Part shown: positions 40,567 to 48,915 of the stretch, piece by piece
How positions within the stretch are numbered: the first letter of the stretch is position 1
Layout: the number at the start of each line of letters is the position of its first letter
Assembly (NCBI GenBank): GCA_964420285.1
Contig: CAYQTE010000020.1
Location: 1-64,000 of the forward strand
Reading direction: 5' to 3'
DNA length: 64,000 nucleotides
From: CAYQTE01 sp964420285
GTDB taxonomy: Bacteria; Planctomycetota; Phycisphaerae; Tepidisphaerales; Tepidisphaeraceae
Notes under the pieces: generated by a model
Seen by the model: only the letters and a program-made list of their open reading frames with translations
Told to the model about the DNA's origin: nothing
Database searches by the model: none
Translations under genes and position numbers: made by a program

Positions 40567-41298
40567 CTACCTCGGCCCATCCATCCAGCCCATTTCTTTG
40601 TGCCCGAAACCGATCGGCGGCGCCTCCATTGGCGCGCACCACCGTACCGCGTTCTCGATTACGCGCAGAACGTTCTTGTCGTGATAGGTCGGGAAGGTTT
40701 CATGGCCGGGGCGGAAGTAGAAGATTCTGCCGGCGCCTCTGGTCCAGCAGAGGCCGCTACGGAAGACTTCGCCGCCGGTGAAGGTGCTGATGAGGATGGT
40801 TTGTTCGGGTTCGGGGATGTCGAAGAACTCGCCGTACATTTCCTCATGGGGGAGGATGAAGTGATCGCTCAGGCCGATCGCGATGGGGTGGCCGGGGCGG
40901 GTGACCCAGAGGATTTCGCGCTCGTTTTCGGATTCGCGCCATTTGAGGTCGCAGCTTGTGCCCATGAGACGTTTGAAGACCTTGGAGAAATGGCCGCTGT
41001 GCAGGACGATGAGTCCCATCCCGGCCAGGACGCGTTTGCAGACGGCATCGACGATGGAGTCCTGCACCTGATCGTGGGCCATGTGGCCCCACCACGTGAG
41101 CACGTCAGTCGCGCCAAGCAGATCGGCGGGCAGGCCGTGATTTGGCTCGTCGAGCGTGGCCGTGCGCACAGTCATGTCCGGGCAGGTGCGCAAATGGGAG
41201 GCGATGGCCTCGTGCAAGCCGCGAGGATAGATCGCGGCCACGTGGGGATTGGATTTCTCGTGCCGGAACTCGGACCAGACGGTGACGCGAATGGGCAT
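40567..41298 (-). CDS. ThuA-like (trehalose-utilisation) protein
   Basis: The 243-residue glutamine-amidotransferase-like protein shows VTVWSEFRHEKSNPHVAAIYP, LLGATDVLTWWGHMAHD, GMGLIVLHSGHFSKVFKRLMG and a late RIFYFRPGHETFPTYHD. These match ThuA, implicated in alpha-glucoside and trehalose catabolism, possibly through 3-keto sugars. It follows the epimerase gene by 4 nt, so the two form one sugar-metabolism unit. Confidence 0.9.
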   Translation of the reverse strand: MPIRVTVWSEFRHEKSNPHVAAIYPRGLHEAIASHLRTCPDMTVRTATLDEPNHGLPADLLGATDVLTWWGHMAHDQVQDSIVDAVCKRVLAGMGLIVLHSGHFSKVFKRLMGTSCDLKWRESENEREILWVTRPGHPIAIGLSDHFILPHEEMYGEFFDIPEPEQTILISTFTGGEVFRSGLCWTRGAGRIFYFRPGHETFPTYHDKNVLRVIENAVRWCAPMEAPPIGFGHKEMGWMDGPR

Positions 41299-41302
41299 CG
41301 TC

Positions 41303-42490
41303 TCAATCCCCTTCCTTCAGCGGCGTCTTGGGGATCGATACACGGAACTCGGTCAATTGGCTGTAGGCGTCGTGGGGGCGGAGGATGGTGCTGGGGAAAT
41401 TCGGGTGGTTGGGGGAATCGGGATAGTGCTGGGTTTCCAGACAGAAGGCACGATAAGGAGCGTAGAGTTGGCCGGATTTGCCGACCACGCCGGTCAGATT
41501 GTTGCCGGTGAAAAAGTGCATGGCGGGTTCGGTGGTGAAGCAATCCAACTGCCGGCCGGATGCGGGGTCGTAGACCGAGGCGGCCTGGGCGAGGCTGCCG
41601 TTGGAACTGTCCAGGACCATGGCGTGATCGTAGCCGGGGATGGCGCCGGGGAGGGTTTTGAGATCACGGCCGATGAGCTTGGCCTTGGTGAAATCGAAGG
41701 GCGTGCCGGCGACGGGGGCGATCTCGCCGGTGGGGATGAGCGAGGCATCGACGGGCAGGTAATGGGAAGCGTACAGCTTGGCGACGTAACCGAGGACATC
41801 GTTCTTGCCGTCGCCGCCGAGATTGAAATAGCTGTGATGGGTGAGATTGATCGGCGTGGCCTTGTCGGTGGTGGCCTGATATTGGACTTTGAGCCAGTTG
41901 TCGTTGGTGAGCGTGTAGAGGACGGTGACCTTGAGATTGCCGGGGAAACCCTCGGCGCCGTCGGGATCGAGGATCGTCAGGCGCACGGTCGGGCCGTCGG
42001 GGGTCATGCCGGTATCGGCCGTCCACATGCGCTTGGCCAGGCCCTTGAAGCCGCCGTGCAGCGTGTTGGTGCCCTGGTTTAGGGTGACAGCGTAGGAGTC
42101 GCCGTCGATGGTGAATCGGCCGTTGGCGATGCGATTGGCGAACCGGCCGGCGATACATCCCATGAAGGGGCCGGCGTTCTGGTACTGTTTTGCATCGTCG
42201 AAGCCCAGGACGATGTCGCCGAGTTTTCCGTCCTTGTCGGGGACGAAGAAGTTGGTGAGGATCGCGCCGAAGTCGATGACGCGGCACTGCGAGCCCTGTT
42301 TGTTGGTCAGGATGTATTGCGTGACGTCGGCGCCTTCGTTGGTCTTGCCGAACGGTTGGCTCTGGACCGACGCAACCGTCACGGCGGACACGGCCGGAGC
42401 CGGGGATGACCCCGACGCGGCGCATCCGCAGAGCAGCGACACCGCAATCAATCCGGCCAACCATCGCACGCTTGAAGAAGTGGACATCAT
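41303..42490 (-). CDS. galM: Exported aldose 1-epimerase (lipoprotein)
   Basis: The 395-residue enzyme interconverts alpha and beta anomers of aldoses. A lipoprotein signal (LIAVSLLCGCAAS, lipid Cys about residue 23) places it outside the cytoplasm. Catalytic-domain signatures: GFDDAKQYQNAGPFMGCIAGRFANRI in parts, NTLHGGFKG, the catalytic His in LTHHSYFNLGG, TEPAMHFFTGN, and the catalytic Glu in AFCLETQHYPDSPNHPNFP. Start is one of two adjacent ATGs (42490/42487) after GGAGGAGC. It is upstream of thuA. Confidence 0.94.
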   Translation of the reverse strand: MMSTSSSVRWLAGLIAVSLLCGCAASGSSPAPAVSAVTVASVQSQPFGKTNEGADVTQYILTNKQGSQCRVIDFGAILTNFFVPDKDGKLGDIVLGFDDAKQYQNAGPFMGCIAGRFANRIANGRFTIDGDSYAVTLNQGTNTLHGGFKGLAKRMWTADTGMTPDGPTVRLTILDPDGAEGFPGNLKVTVLYTLTNDNWLKVQYQATTDKATPINLTHHSYFNLGGDGKNDVLGYVAKLYASHYLPVDASLIPTGEIAPVAGTPFDFTKAKLIGRDLKTLPGAIPGYDHAMVLDSSNGSLAQAASVYDPASGRQLDCFTTEPAMHFFTGNNLTGVVGKSGQLYAPYRAFCLETQHYPDSPNHPNFPSTILRPHDAYSQLTEFRVSIPKTPLKEGD

Positions 42491-42656
42491 CGGCTCCTCC
42501 CGGCAACCCGCCTGCGCGGGCTGCGCAATAGAACTCCACAGGTTCCAGATCACTCTGACACGAGACAAATCGTGGTTTGGATTTGAGCACATCCCCACCG
42601 GCCGGGCAAGAGCGGCAAGATGGCGCCGCTGGGGAATAGGCGAGGACAACATGCGG
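42491..42656. other. Spacer between RM gene 3' end and galM
   Basis: The 166 bases between the stop of the restriction-modification gene and the galM start contain no recognised gene. They must carry the galM-thuA promoter. No clear element was found. Confidence 0.3.
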
Positions 42657-45600
42657 TCAACCTGTTTTCCGCGCCGACGCCAGAGCGTCGTAGGCATGCA
42701 GGACTTCATCGGCGGACGAGGTCGCGACCAGTGCGGGGCCGTCGTCGTCGGTCATGCCGCTGAAGGTGGAGAGGATGTATTGGGCATCGTCGCGGGAGAT
42801 GCCATAGAGGTGGAAGTAGGCGGCGTCAAGCTCGGCGCGAAGTTCGGCCCGCTCGCTTTCCTTCCATTTGTGGACCTTCTCCTTGAACCCGGCGGCATCC
42901 GCCAGCGGGATCATGTCGTTGGCCGTGCAGGTGAGTTTCAGAACTCGCTCACTGATCCACTTTTCGAGGGTCTGCTTTTTGTCCCAGGGGCATTTGTCGT
43001 CGTAGGCGTCGGGAGCAAGAGCGGGTAATTGTTCGACAATAAAGAAATTCAGGTGAAGACTCCCCACTTTTTGCCGAGTCGCAAAATCGAAGACGACGCT
43101 GTTGAGATTCGCCAGCAGGCAGCACTGGCGGCGCGGCGGAATCATCTTGCCCACGAGCATCAGTGGCGCGGAATTGAGAACGCCCGCCTCCGGTATGAAG
43201 GCTGCGATCATGGTCCGCTGGTTCGTTGCGCTGGTGACATCCTTGTAGGCAAGATAAGCAGGCGTGGCCGCATCCTTCAGCACGCTGGCGACGCTTTTCT
43301 CTTCTACAAACCACCGCGGCATCGCGACAAATTCGGGGTTCTGGTGTTCAACCAGCGTTGTTTCGGCGGTCTGACCCTGACGGACCCAGTTGCCCGCCTC
43401 AATAATGACGCTGGCGGCGCGGTGGTCGTAGGCCTGCACCATCTTCGCTTCGTACAGCGGCAGAAAAACGCTCCTGCCCTTCACCCAACGGTTGCCGCCA
43501 AGCGTGAACCGGTCTTTCAGCAGGTCTATCGCCGAGCGAAAGCTCTCTGCGTCGTTGGTTTGGTCGAACATGCGGACAAACCGAATGCCCCACGGATTTC
43601 CGCCGGCCTTGCGATTCTCATCGATCAGCACGGGCACGCGGCGGTATATCGCCTTGGTCAGTTCCGCGTCGCGTTTGGAGCGGAAGATCGGGCACGTGCG
43701 GGTGTTGGGGTTCAGGAGAGCGAGGTCTTTCTGCGAGAGCCTGACGTGCCGGTGGTTATCCGACAGTTGGCGAATGTCGTGTGCGAACGATACGAAATCC
43801 GCCTGCGCGGTCTTCCGGTCCCTGCCGCCGAAAAGGAGGATGGAGAATTTGAAGCGTCCATCGACGTCCACGAAGATCTTCTCGCGGTTCTCGAAATCGT
43901 AGATGGCGATGAGCGACTCTTCGTCCATAAGCGCGCGGAAATAATCCTTGGTGGTGTCGTCGGTGGCGATGCCCGAGGGGACAAGAATTCCGGCGATTCC
44001 GTTGGGGCGGACAATGCGCCGCGCCAGTTCGGCGAAGAGCATATAAAGATTCACGTCGCCTTTACCCGTGAGCGGGAAATCGCCGCAGGCGCGCACGTGC
44101 GCCAGAGCCTTGTCCGCGGTTGCCTTGGCCGCGATGTAGGTGGAAAAGAGTGCCGGGCTCTGCTTTTCGAGTTTCTCGATCATCCTGCGCCGCTCGGCGG
44201 CGTTGACCGCGCCGGCGATCCGGGGCGCGGAAAAGGCGAAGAATTCCCGCTCCTGTAACTTCATGCGCTCCCATGGCGGATTGCCGATCACAACGTCGAA
44301 GCCACCGCCGGGCCGGGCAAAAATGTTGGGAAATTCCTGCTGCCAGGTCATGGCACGCTCGTCCACGGCCTTGTCGGCGACAAGGCTGTTGCGGCAGATG
44401 ATGTTATGCGACAGGTCGTCAAGTTGCCGGCCCCGGCGGGCCGAGCGAATCCACAGGGCAAGCTGTGTGATCTCCACGGCCTGCGGGGAAAGGTCCACGC
44501 CGTGCAGGTTTTCGGCAAGGATCATTTCGGGAATGGCCGAGGACCACGTGCTCGTGGGCTTGTTGGTGTGGTAGGCGAGGTGATCGACGATCGCGCCGTA
44601 ACGCTCTTCGAGAAGTTCGTACGCTTGAATGAGGAACGCGCCGCTGCCGCATGCGGGATCGACGACGGCGATCTGGCGCACCGCGTCCAGCGCGGCCTGC
44701 CAATAGGCGGCGAACGCGGGAGAACGCGGGCCTTTGAGCGATTGATCGGGGTCCACGTTATGCGTTTTGGCCAGTTCAACCAGCCGCTCGTCGATCAGCG
44801 CGCCGATGGTCTGGCGCACGATAAACGCAGTGAAGGCGGGCGGCGTGTAATAGATGCCGAAGCGCTTGCGCTCGGCGCTCTTGGGCATGGCGGGAGCCGC
44901 GGCGGCCGTCTGGGCGGCGTAGAACCCGGTTGTGCGCAGCTTCTCCAGCTCGGTGATCGACTTTTCGAAGATGTGGCCTAGAACGTCGACGTTCACATCC
45001 TCCGCGAAATCGAACGCGCCGATATTTTTGAAGATCTCGGTCCAGCGGTCGGAAAGGTCGAGATTGTCGATGTCTTCGTCGGGAGCGAAAAGCCCGCCGT
45101 TGTAGCCCGTCGGCAGGTCCAGGTTCTCGTGACCCTTGTCGACGAAATGAAACACATCGCGAAAATTTCCCCAGCGCACGCCCGGACGCGGCAGTGGCGG
45201 AACACTCTTCCAGGTGTTCTCCAGCAATTTCGGCGGCAGCAGCCCCCGGTCCTCACAGAAGGCGATGAAAATGATGCGGTCCAGCAGCTTTTGGGCGATG
45301 CGGATGGCCTGGTCCTGTGTACGGCCGTGCGTGCGAACAAGCTCTTCAATCAGGAGATTGCGTTGTTCGCTGTAATAGTCGTAGAGCGCGTCGCCGACTT
45401 CGCGCTGTATGTTCTCACTCTTCTGCATCAAATCCAAGGCCCACGGAATCCTGATGACGTGGTTCGCCAGCAATCCTGCGCGCTCGAAGATGACATAAAA
45501 CCGGCGGAACTCGTCGATGCTGCGCAGTTTCTGCAGTTCGAAATACTCAAAGGCCTGCGGAGTCTTGTCGCGGTGGTAAAGCCGAAACGAAACAAAATTG

Positions 45601-46115
45601 CTGACGATGCCCCAAGGGCATTCCGGCAGGCTGTTGAGGTAATCCCAACATTGCTGAACGGGGGTTCGGCCATTGATCTTGCTGTAATCGAGATCGGTCG
45701 TCGCATCCTTCAACTCGATCACTGCGCGGGCGTTGGCTGGCGTGTCCGGCGGGAAGTTCCCGAGTGCACCGTCAGCGATTCCAACGCCGGGCACTGTAAA
45801 CTTGTGCTCGAGTTGATACGCGTCTGGTTTCTTCGCTGACGGCAGATAGTGCAGAGCATCCCCGAAGACCTCGTCGAGGAACTGCGAATCGAGCGAGATT
45901 TCCTTTTTGGCCAAATAGCCGTTGCTTTCAAGGTCGGCCCACTTGATCAAGATTTTGTGCGCTTCTTCGAGATCCGGATCCTCTTTCGGCCGCCTTTCGG
46001 CTTTGTCGTTTAAGAATCTCGGGAGGATCAGATGCCGATGCCGCGCCAGCGCCGCGGACCGAAAGAGATGTCCGGCGTCATGAATCCCCGCAATTCCGGG
46101 CTTGGTCTTTTTCAT
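42657..46115 (-). CDS. Type IIG restriction-modification enzyme (Eco57I-like)
   Basis: The single 1152-residue polypeptide combines an N-terminal PD-(D/E)XK-like nuclease (ARAVIELKDAT; E134-L-K136), a helical connector (about 190-350), an N6-adenine methyltransferase with motif I VDPACGSGAF (D486) and catalytic motif IV GNPPWERMK (N612-P-P-W615), and a C-terminal target-recognition region (from about 850). Such enzymes cut and methylate at a defined distance from an asymmetric site. No separate specificity or methylase gene is adjacent. ATG at 46115 is preferred over an upstream in-frame start. The recognition site cannot be predicted. Confidence 0.9.
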   Translation of the reverse strand: MKKTKPGIAGIHDAGHLFRSAALARHRHLILPRFLNDKAERRPKEDPDLEEAHKILIKWADLESNGYLAKKEISLDSQFLDEVFGDALHYLPSAKKPDAYQLEHKFTVPGVGIADGALGNFPPDTPANARAVIELKDATTDLDYSKINGRTPVQQCWDYLNSLPECPWGIVSNFVSFRLYHRDKTPQAFEYFELQKLRSIDEFRRFYVIFERAGLLANHVIRIPWALDLMQKSENIQREVGDALYDYYSEQRNLLIEELVRTHGRTQDQAIRIAQKLLDRIIFIAFCEDRGLLPPKLLENTWKSVPPLPRPGVRWGNFRDVFHFVDKGHENLDLPTGYNGGLFAPDEDIDNLDLSDRWTEIFKNIGAFDFAEDVNVDVLGHIFEKSITELEKLRTTGFYAAQTAAAAPAMPKSAERKRFGIYYTPPAFTAFIVRQTIGALIDERLVELAKTHNVDPDQSLKGPRSPAFAAYWQAALDAVRQIAVVDPACGSGAFLIQAYELLEERYGAIVDHLAYHTNKPTSTWSSAIPEMILAENLHGVDLSPQAVEITQLALWIRSARRGRQLDDLSHNIICRNSLVADKAVDERAMTWQQEFPNIFARPGGGFDVVIGNPPWERMKLQEREFFAFSAPRIAGAVNAAERRRMIEKLEKQSPALFSTYIAAKATADKALAHVRACGDFPLTGKGDVNLYMLFAELARRIVRPNGIAGILVPSGIATDDTTKDYFRALMDEESLIAIYDFENREKIFVDVDGRFKFSILLFGGRDRKTAQADFVSFAHDIRQLSDNHRHVRLSQKDLALLNPNTRTCPIFRSKRDAELTKAIYRRVPVLIDENRKAGGNPWGIRFVRMFDQTNDAESFRSAIDLLKDRFTLGGNRWVKGRSVFLPLYEAKMVQAYDHRAASVIIEAGNWVRQGQTAETTLVEHQNPEFVAMPRWFVEEKSVASVLKDAATPAYLAYKDVTSATNQRTMIAAFIPEAGVLNSAPLMLVGKMIPPRRQCCLLANLNSVVFDFATRQKVGSLHLNFFIVEQLPALAPDAYDDKCPWDKKQTLEKWISERVLKLTCTANDMIPLADAAGFKEKVHKWKESERAELRAELDAAYFHLYGISRDDAQYILSTFSGMTDDDGPALVATSSADEVLHAYDALASARKTG

Positions 46116-46286
46116 AATCCGATCATGCGTCACGTGCTGGATTGCCCGCCGTGTCCGCATCGCCGCATCATACGCGGCCGCCACGCAAAACGAAATTCTC
46201 GCCAGCCGCGGCTGCCCGTCCGCACACGGGCAATTCAAGGCCGCTACCTGCGGCGCTGGCATCCTTGCGTTATCATCGCACCGACC

Positions 46287-47462
46287 ATGCGGATTGTCAT
46301 TGCACCGGACAAGTTCAAGGGTTCGCTGGATGCGGCGGCGGTGGCGCGGGCGGTGCGCGACGGGGTGGCGCGGGCTTGCGGAGGGGCGATCGATGTGGAG
46401 ATGTGTCCTGTGGCCGACGGCGGGGAAGGAACTGTCGCCGCGCTGGTGGCGGCGATGGGTGGGCGAATCGAGATGCGAACCGTCACCGGGCCACGCGTCG
46501 ATATGTCGGTGTCAGCGCCGATCGGGATTGTGAACGATGGGCGGACGGCCGTGATTGAGATGGCGTCGGCCAGCGGGGTGGCGCTGCTGCCAGTCGATCG
46601 GCGTGATCCGTATTGCACGACGACGTTTGGAACAGGTGAATTGATCGCGGCGGCGGCGGAGTTGGGGGTGAGCGAGATCATCGTCGGTCTGGGCGGGAGC
46701 GCAACGATCGACGGCGGGATCGGCTGCTGTCAGGCATGCGGGTTGCCGGTGATTCTGGAGGGAGGCGAACCGCTCGCCCCGAGCGAACCGCTGGTCGGGG
46801 GCGATCTGGATCGGGTTGTGCTCATCAAACGCGGCCGGGGCGGCTTGGCCGCGAAGCTGGATCGGATTCGCATTCGCGCGGCGTGCGATGTGAATGTGCC
46901 GTTGTGCGGCCAGCACGGGTCGGCCGTGCTGTTCGGGCCGCAAAAGGGAGCATCGCCAAAACAAGTGGCGTGGTTTGACGATGCGTTATCGCGGCTGGCA
47001 AAGCGGTGCGGGCATGAGGCGGAGGCCATGCTGGGAGGCGCGGGAGCGGCCGGGGGATTGGGATTCGCACTGGCGGCGTTTTCCGGGGCGACATTGGAAC
47101 CGGGGATCGACGTGGTGGCGGATGCGATGGGATTAACGCGGCGACTGGCGGGGGCGGATTTGTGCATCACGGGGGAAGGCAGGATTGATGAGCAGACCGC
47201 CAGGGGCAAAGCCGTCGCGGGGGTTGTGCGGCGATGCAAAGCGGCGGGTGTGCCGTGCGTGGCGCTGGCCGGATCGCTGGGGCCGGGGTGGACGAAAATG
47301 CTTGAGGAGGGACTGACGGCCGGGTTTTGCATCTGCGACGGGCCGATGGATTTGGCGAAAGCGACGGCCGATGCCGAGCGGTTGATCCAAGACACGGCGG
47401 AAAGTGTCACGCGGGTGTGGGTGGCGGGCCGGTTGGATTCTCCGCGGCCGGCGGGTGGATAA
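46287..47462 (+). CDS. Glycerate kinase, GK1/GarK family
   Basis: The 391-residue enzyme phosphorylates D-glycerate to 2- or 3-phosphoglycerate. Signatures: MRIVIAPDKFKGSLDAAAVA, PVADGGEGTVAALV, EMASASGVALLP, TTFGTGELIAAA, IIVGLGGSATIDGGIGC, LGGAGAAGGLGFAL, and the C-terminal ADLCITGEGRIDEQTARGKA. It diverges from the restriction-modification gene across 171 bp. Its last 43 codons are duplicated 620 bp downstream. The start ATG 46287 fits the family. Confidence 0.94.
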   Translation: MRIVIAPDKFKGSLDAAAVARAVRDGVARACGGAIDVEMCPVADGGEGTVAALVAAMGGRIEMRTVTGPRVDMSVSAPIGIVNDGRTAVIEMASASGVALLPVDRRDPYCTTTFGTGELIAAAAELGVSEIIVGLGGSATIDGGIGCCQACGLPVILEGGEPLAPSEPLVGGDLDRVVLIKRGRGGLAAKLDRIRIRAACDVNVPLCGQHGSAVLFGPQKGASPKQVAWFDDALSRLAKRCGHEAEAMLGGAGAAGGLGFALAAFSGATLEPGIDVVADAMGLTRRLAGADLCITGEGRIDEQTARGKAVAGVVRRCKAAGVPCVALAGSLGPGWTKMLEEGLTAGFCICDGPMDLAKATADAERLIQDTAESVTRVWVAGRLDSPRPAGG

Positions 47463-47557
47463 CGGTTCCGATTTTGCGGCCGTGCGAACAATCGCCGCAA
47501 CCCGGCCGGTGCGCTCTATCATGTGGAATGGTCGCGGCATAGAATTGCTGTCTGAGG

Positions 47558-47815
47558 ATGGATATGCAGCCTGCAATGCCCATAGACCGGATCATGGAAT
47601 TGGCCAGAAGACTGTCGCCATTGGACAAGCTCAAACTCATCCAAGGCCTTGCGCCCGATTTGGAAGCAGCTTTGAGGGCGGATTCGACTGCTCAAGGCGA
47701 GCTGTCGGCGCAGGATAATCAATACCAGCAGGGATACGAGCGGATTCCGGAAGATATCGCCGACGTCGAAGCGATGCTTCCTCATTTGCCGATTCCACCG
47801 GAGCGGTGGGAATGA
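47558..47815 (+). CDS. Small protein, antitoxin-like N-terminus
   Basis: The 85-residue acidic protein reads MPIDRIMELARRLSPLDKLKLIQGLAPDLE near its start. A hydrophobic heptad of this sort (LARRLSPLDKLKLIQ) resembles short addiction-module or DUF2281-like proteins. No toxin is adjacent. It lies between the glycerate kinase gene and the decayed copy of its 3' end. ATG 47576 is another possible start. Confidence 0.42.
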   Translation: MDMQPAMPIDRIMELARRLSPLDKLKLIQGLAPDLEAALRADSTAQGELSAQDNQYQQGYERIPEDIADVEAMLPHLPIPPERWE

Positions 47816-47948
47816 GGCGAAGTCTGGTGCAACAAGTATGCACCCTTTCGCCGCCCAAACTGGCCGAGGTGGCAACGGCGCTTCGGTTCGCCCTTGGCCT
47901 TTGACTGGTTTGAATTCATCGCTCCCAATATCTGATTAACCGCGCCTC

Positions 47949-48082
47949 GCATCTGCGATGCTCCGAACGATTTGGCGAAGACGATGGCCAATGCCGAGCG
48001 ACTGATCCGCGATACGGCGGAAAGCGTCACAAGGCTGTGGATGGCGGGCCGGTTGGATTCTCGGCGGCCGGCGGGTGGATAA
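47949..48082 (+). pseudogene. Decayed second copy of the glycerate kinase 3' end
   Basis: Positions 47950-48090 align without gaps to 47330-47470 (offset 620) with about 20 mismatches in 141; the last 49 bases differ at one position. In frame the copy reads ICDAPNDLAKTMANAERLIRD and TAESVTRLWMAGRLDSRRPAGG-stop (here in two parts), against ICDGPMDLAKATADAERLIQD and the same ending. No 5' part of the gene is present. Many changes look synonymous or conservative, so it is probably the relic of a diverged paralogue, not a fresh copy. It overlaps the 3' end of the zinc-ribbon gene in antisense. Confidence 0.8.
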
Positions 48083-48674
48083 CGGTTCCGCATTCGGGAC
48101 AGCGATTGGGGGTGGCGCGGAGGTCGTAGGCGCAGACGGGGCAAAGACCCCGGGCAAGTCGGTCTTCCGCTCGGCGTTGCTTTGACTTCTCGATGGCTTT
48201 ACGGGCAAGGCTCACGTACACGGGCAGACGAAACCAAAGCCATATTGCCAGGCAGTCCAACGGGAACGTCTCCCACAGGACGACATGAAAAACGCCGTCG
48301 ATGTAATACTCGGTCGACTCCCAACGGTAGACCAGGCCATTGGCGGTCCGGCTCTGGACGACCGACCGCTCGGCAAAGCCGAAGGGGTTGGCTATGTGTT
48401 GCACTTCTGGACTGACTGCTCGTGGAGGTTCGACGGAAAGTGATTGCCATATCGCGACTTCAGTGTCGTCGATAGCGTTGCCGGGCGGCGAGCTAGGAAT
48501 AATGTCAAGCCGCCATCCGGTAACCGGTGTCGTGGCGTGTGCGTGGGTATTTCGCTGCGAGATCGTGCCCCAACCAAAGGGGCCTTTGCAAGTCATGCAG
48601 GTTATCCACCAGGCGTTGGCGATACACAAATACCCGATGACGACCGCCCAGAGTATTTTGCGAAGTCGGCGCAC
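48027..48674 (-). CDS. Membrane protein with C-terminal zinc ribbon
   Basis: The 215-residue protein has an N-terminal helix (ILWAVVIGYLCIANAWWITC), an extracytoplasmic region (about 30-130), a second helix (CLAIWLWFRLPVYVSLA) and a cytoplasmic zinc ribbon CPVCAYDLRATPNRCPECG. I know this ribbon from many planctomycete membrane proteins of unknown role. The tail after the ribbon (TVIHPPAAENPTGPP) is encoded by the antisense of the glycerate kinase relic, so the original C-terminus may have been replaced. Confidence 0.75.
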   Translation of the reverse strand: MRRLRKILWAVVIGYLCIANAWWITCMTCKGPFGWGTISQRNTHAHATTPVTGWRLDIIPSSPPGNAIDDTEVAIWQSLSVEPPRAVSPEVQHIANPFGFAERSVVQSRTANGLVYRWESTEYYIDGVFHVVLWETFPLDCLAIWLWFRLPVYVSLARKAIEKSKQRRAEDRLARGLCPVCAYDLRATPNRCPECGTVIHPPAAENPTGPPSTAL

Positions 48675-48915
48675 GCGGGCATCTTACCGTCGTCTTGAAG
48701 ACGGCGGGAGAGATCGGCGTCGGGGGTGTCGGGGGCGGCGGGTTTTGGGCCGTTATCTGTCGTGTGCGTGCGGGCGTTTTGACCGCGGTGCGATCGACGA
48801 TTAGGCTTCGTCGCTGATCGGGCAACTTGCGCAGCGGCCGGAAAAATGGCATCGACCGCGCAGGTACATGAACCCTTGCCGGGTTCGCATTTCTTGCTGG
48901 ACAGGAGGACATATC
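48675..48915. other. Divergent spacer, zinc-ribbon gene and barrel 1
   Basis: The 241 bases hold no recognised gene. The only clear signal is the AGGAGG ribosome site at 48903-48908 for the GTG start of the barrel gene. Confidence 0.35.

Noticed and set aside
43029..44258. Plus-strand open frame opposite the type IIG enzyme
   Set aside because: The methyltransferase motifs on the minus strand decide the coding strand.
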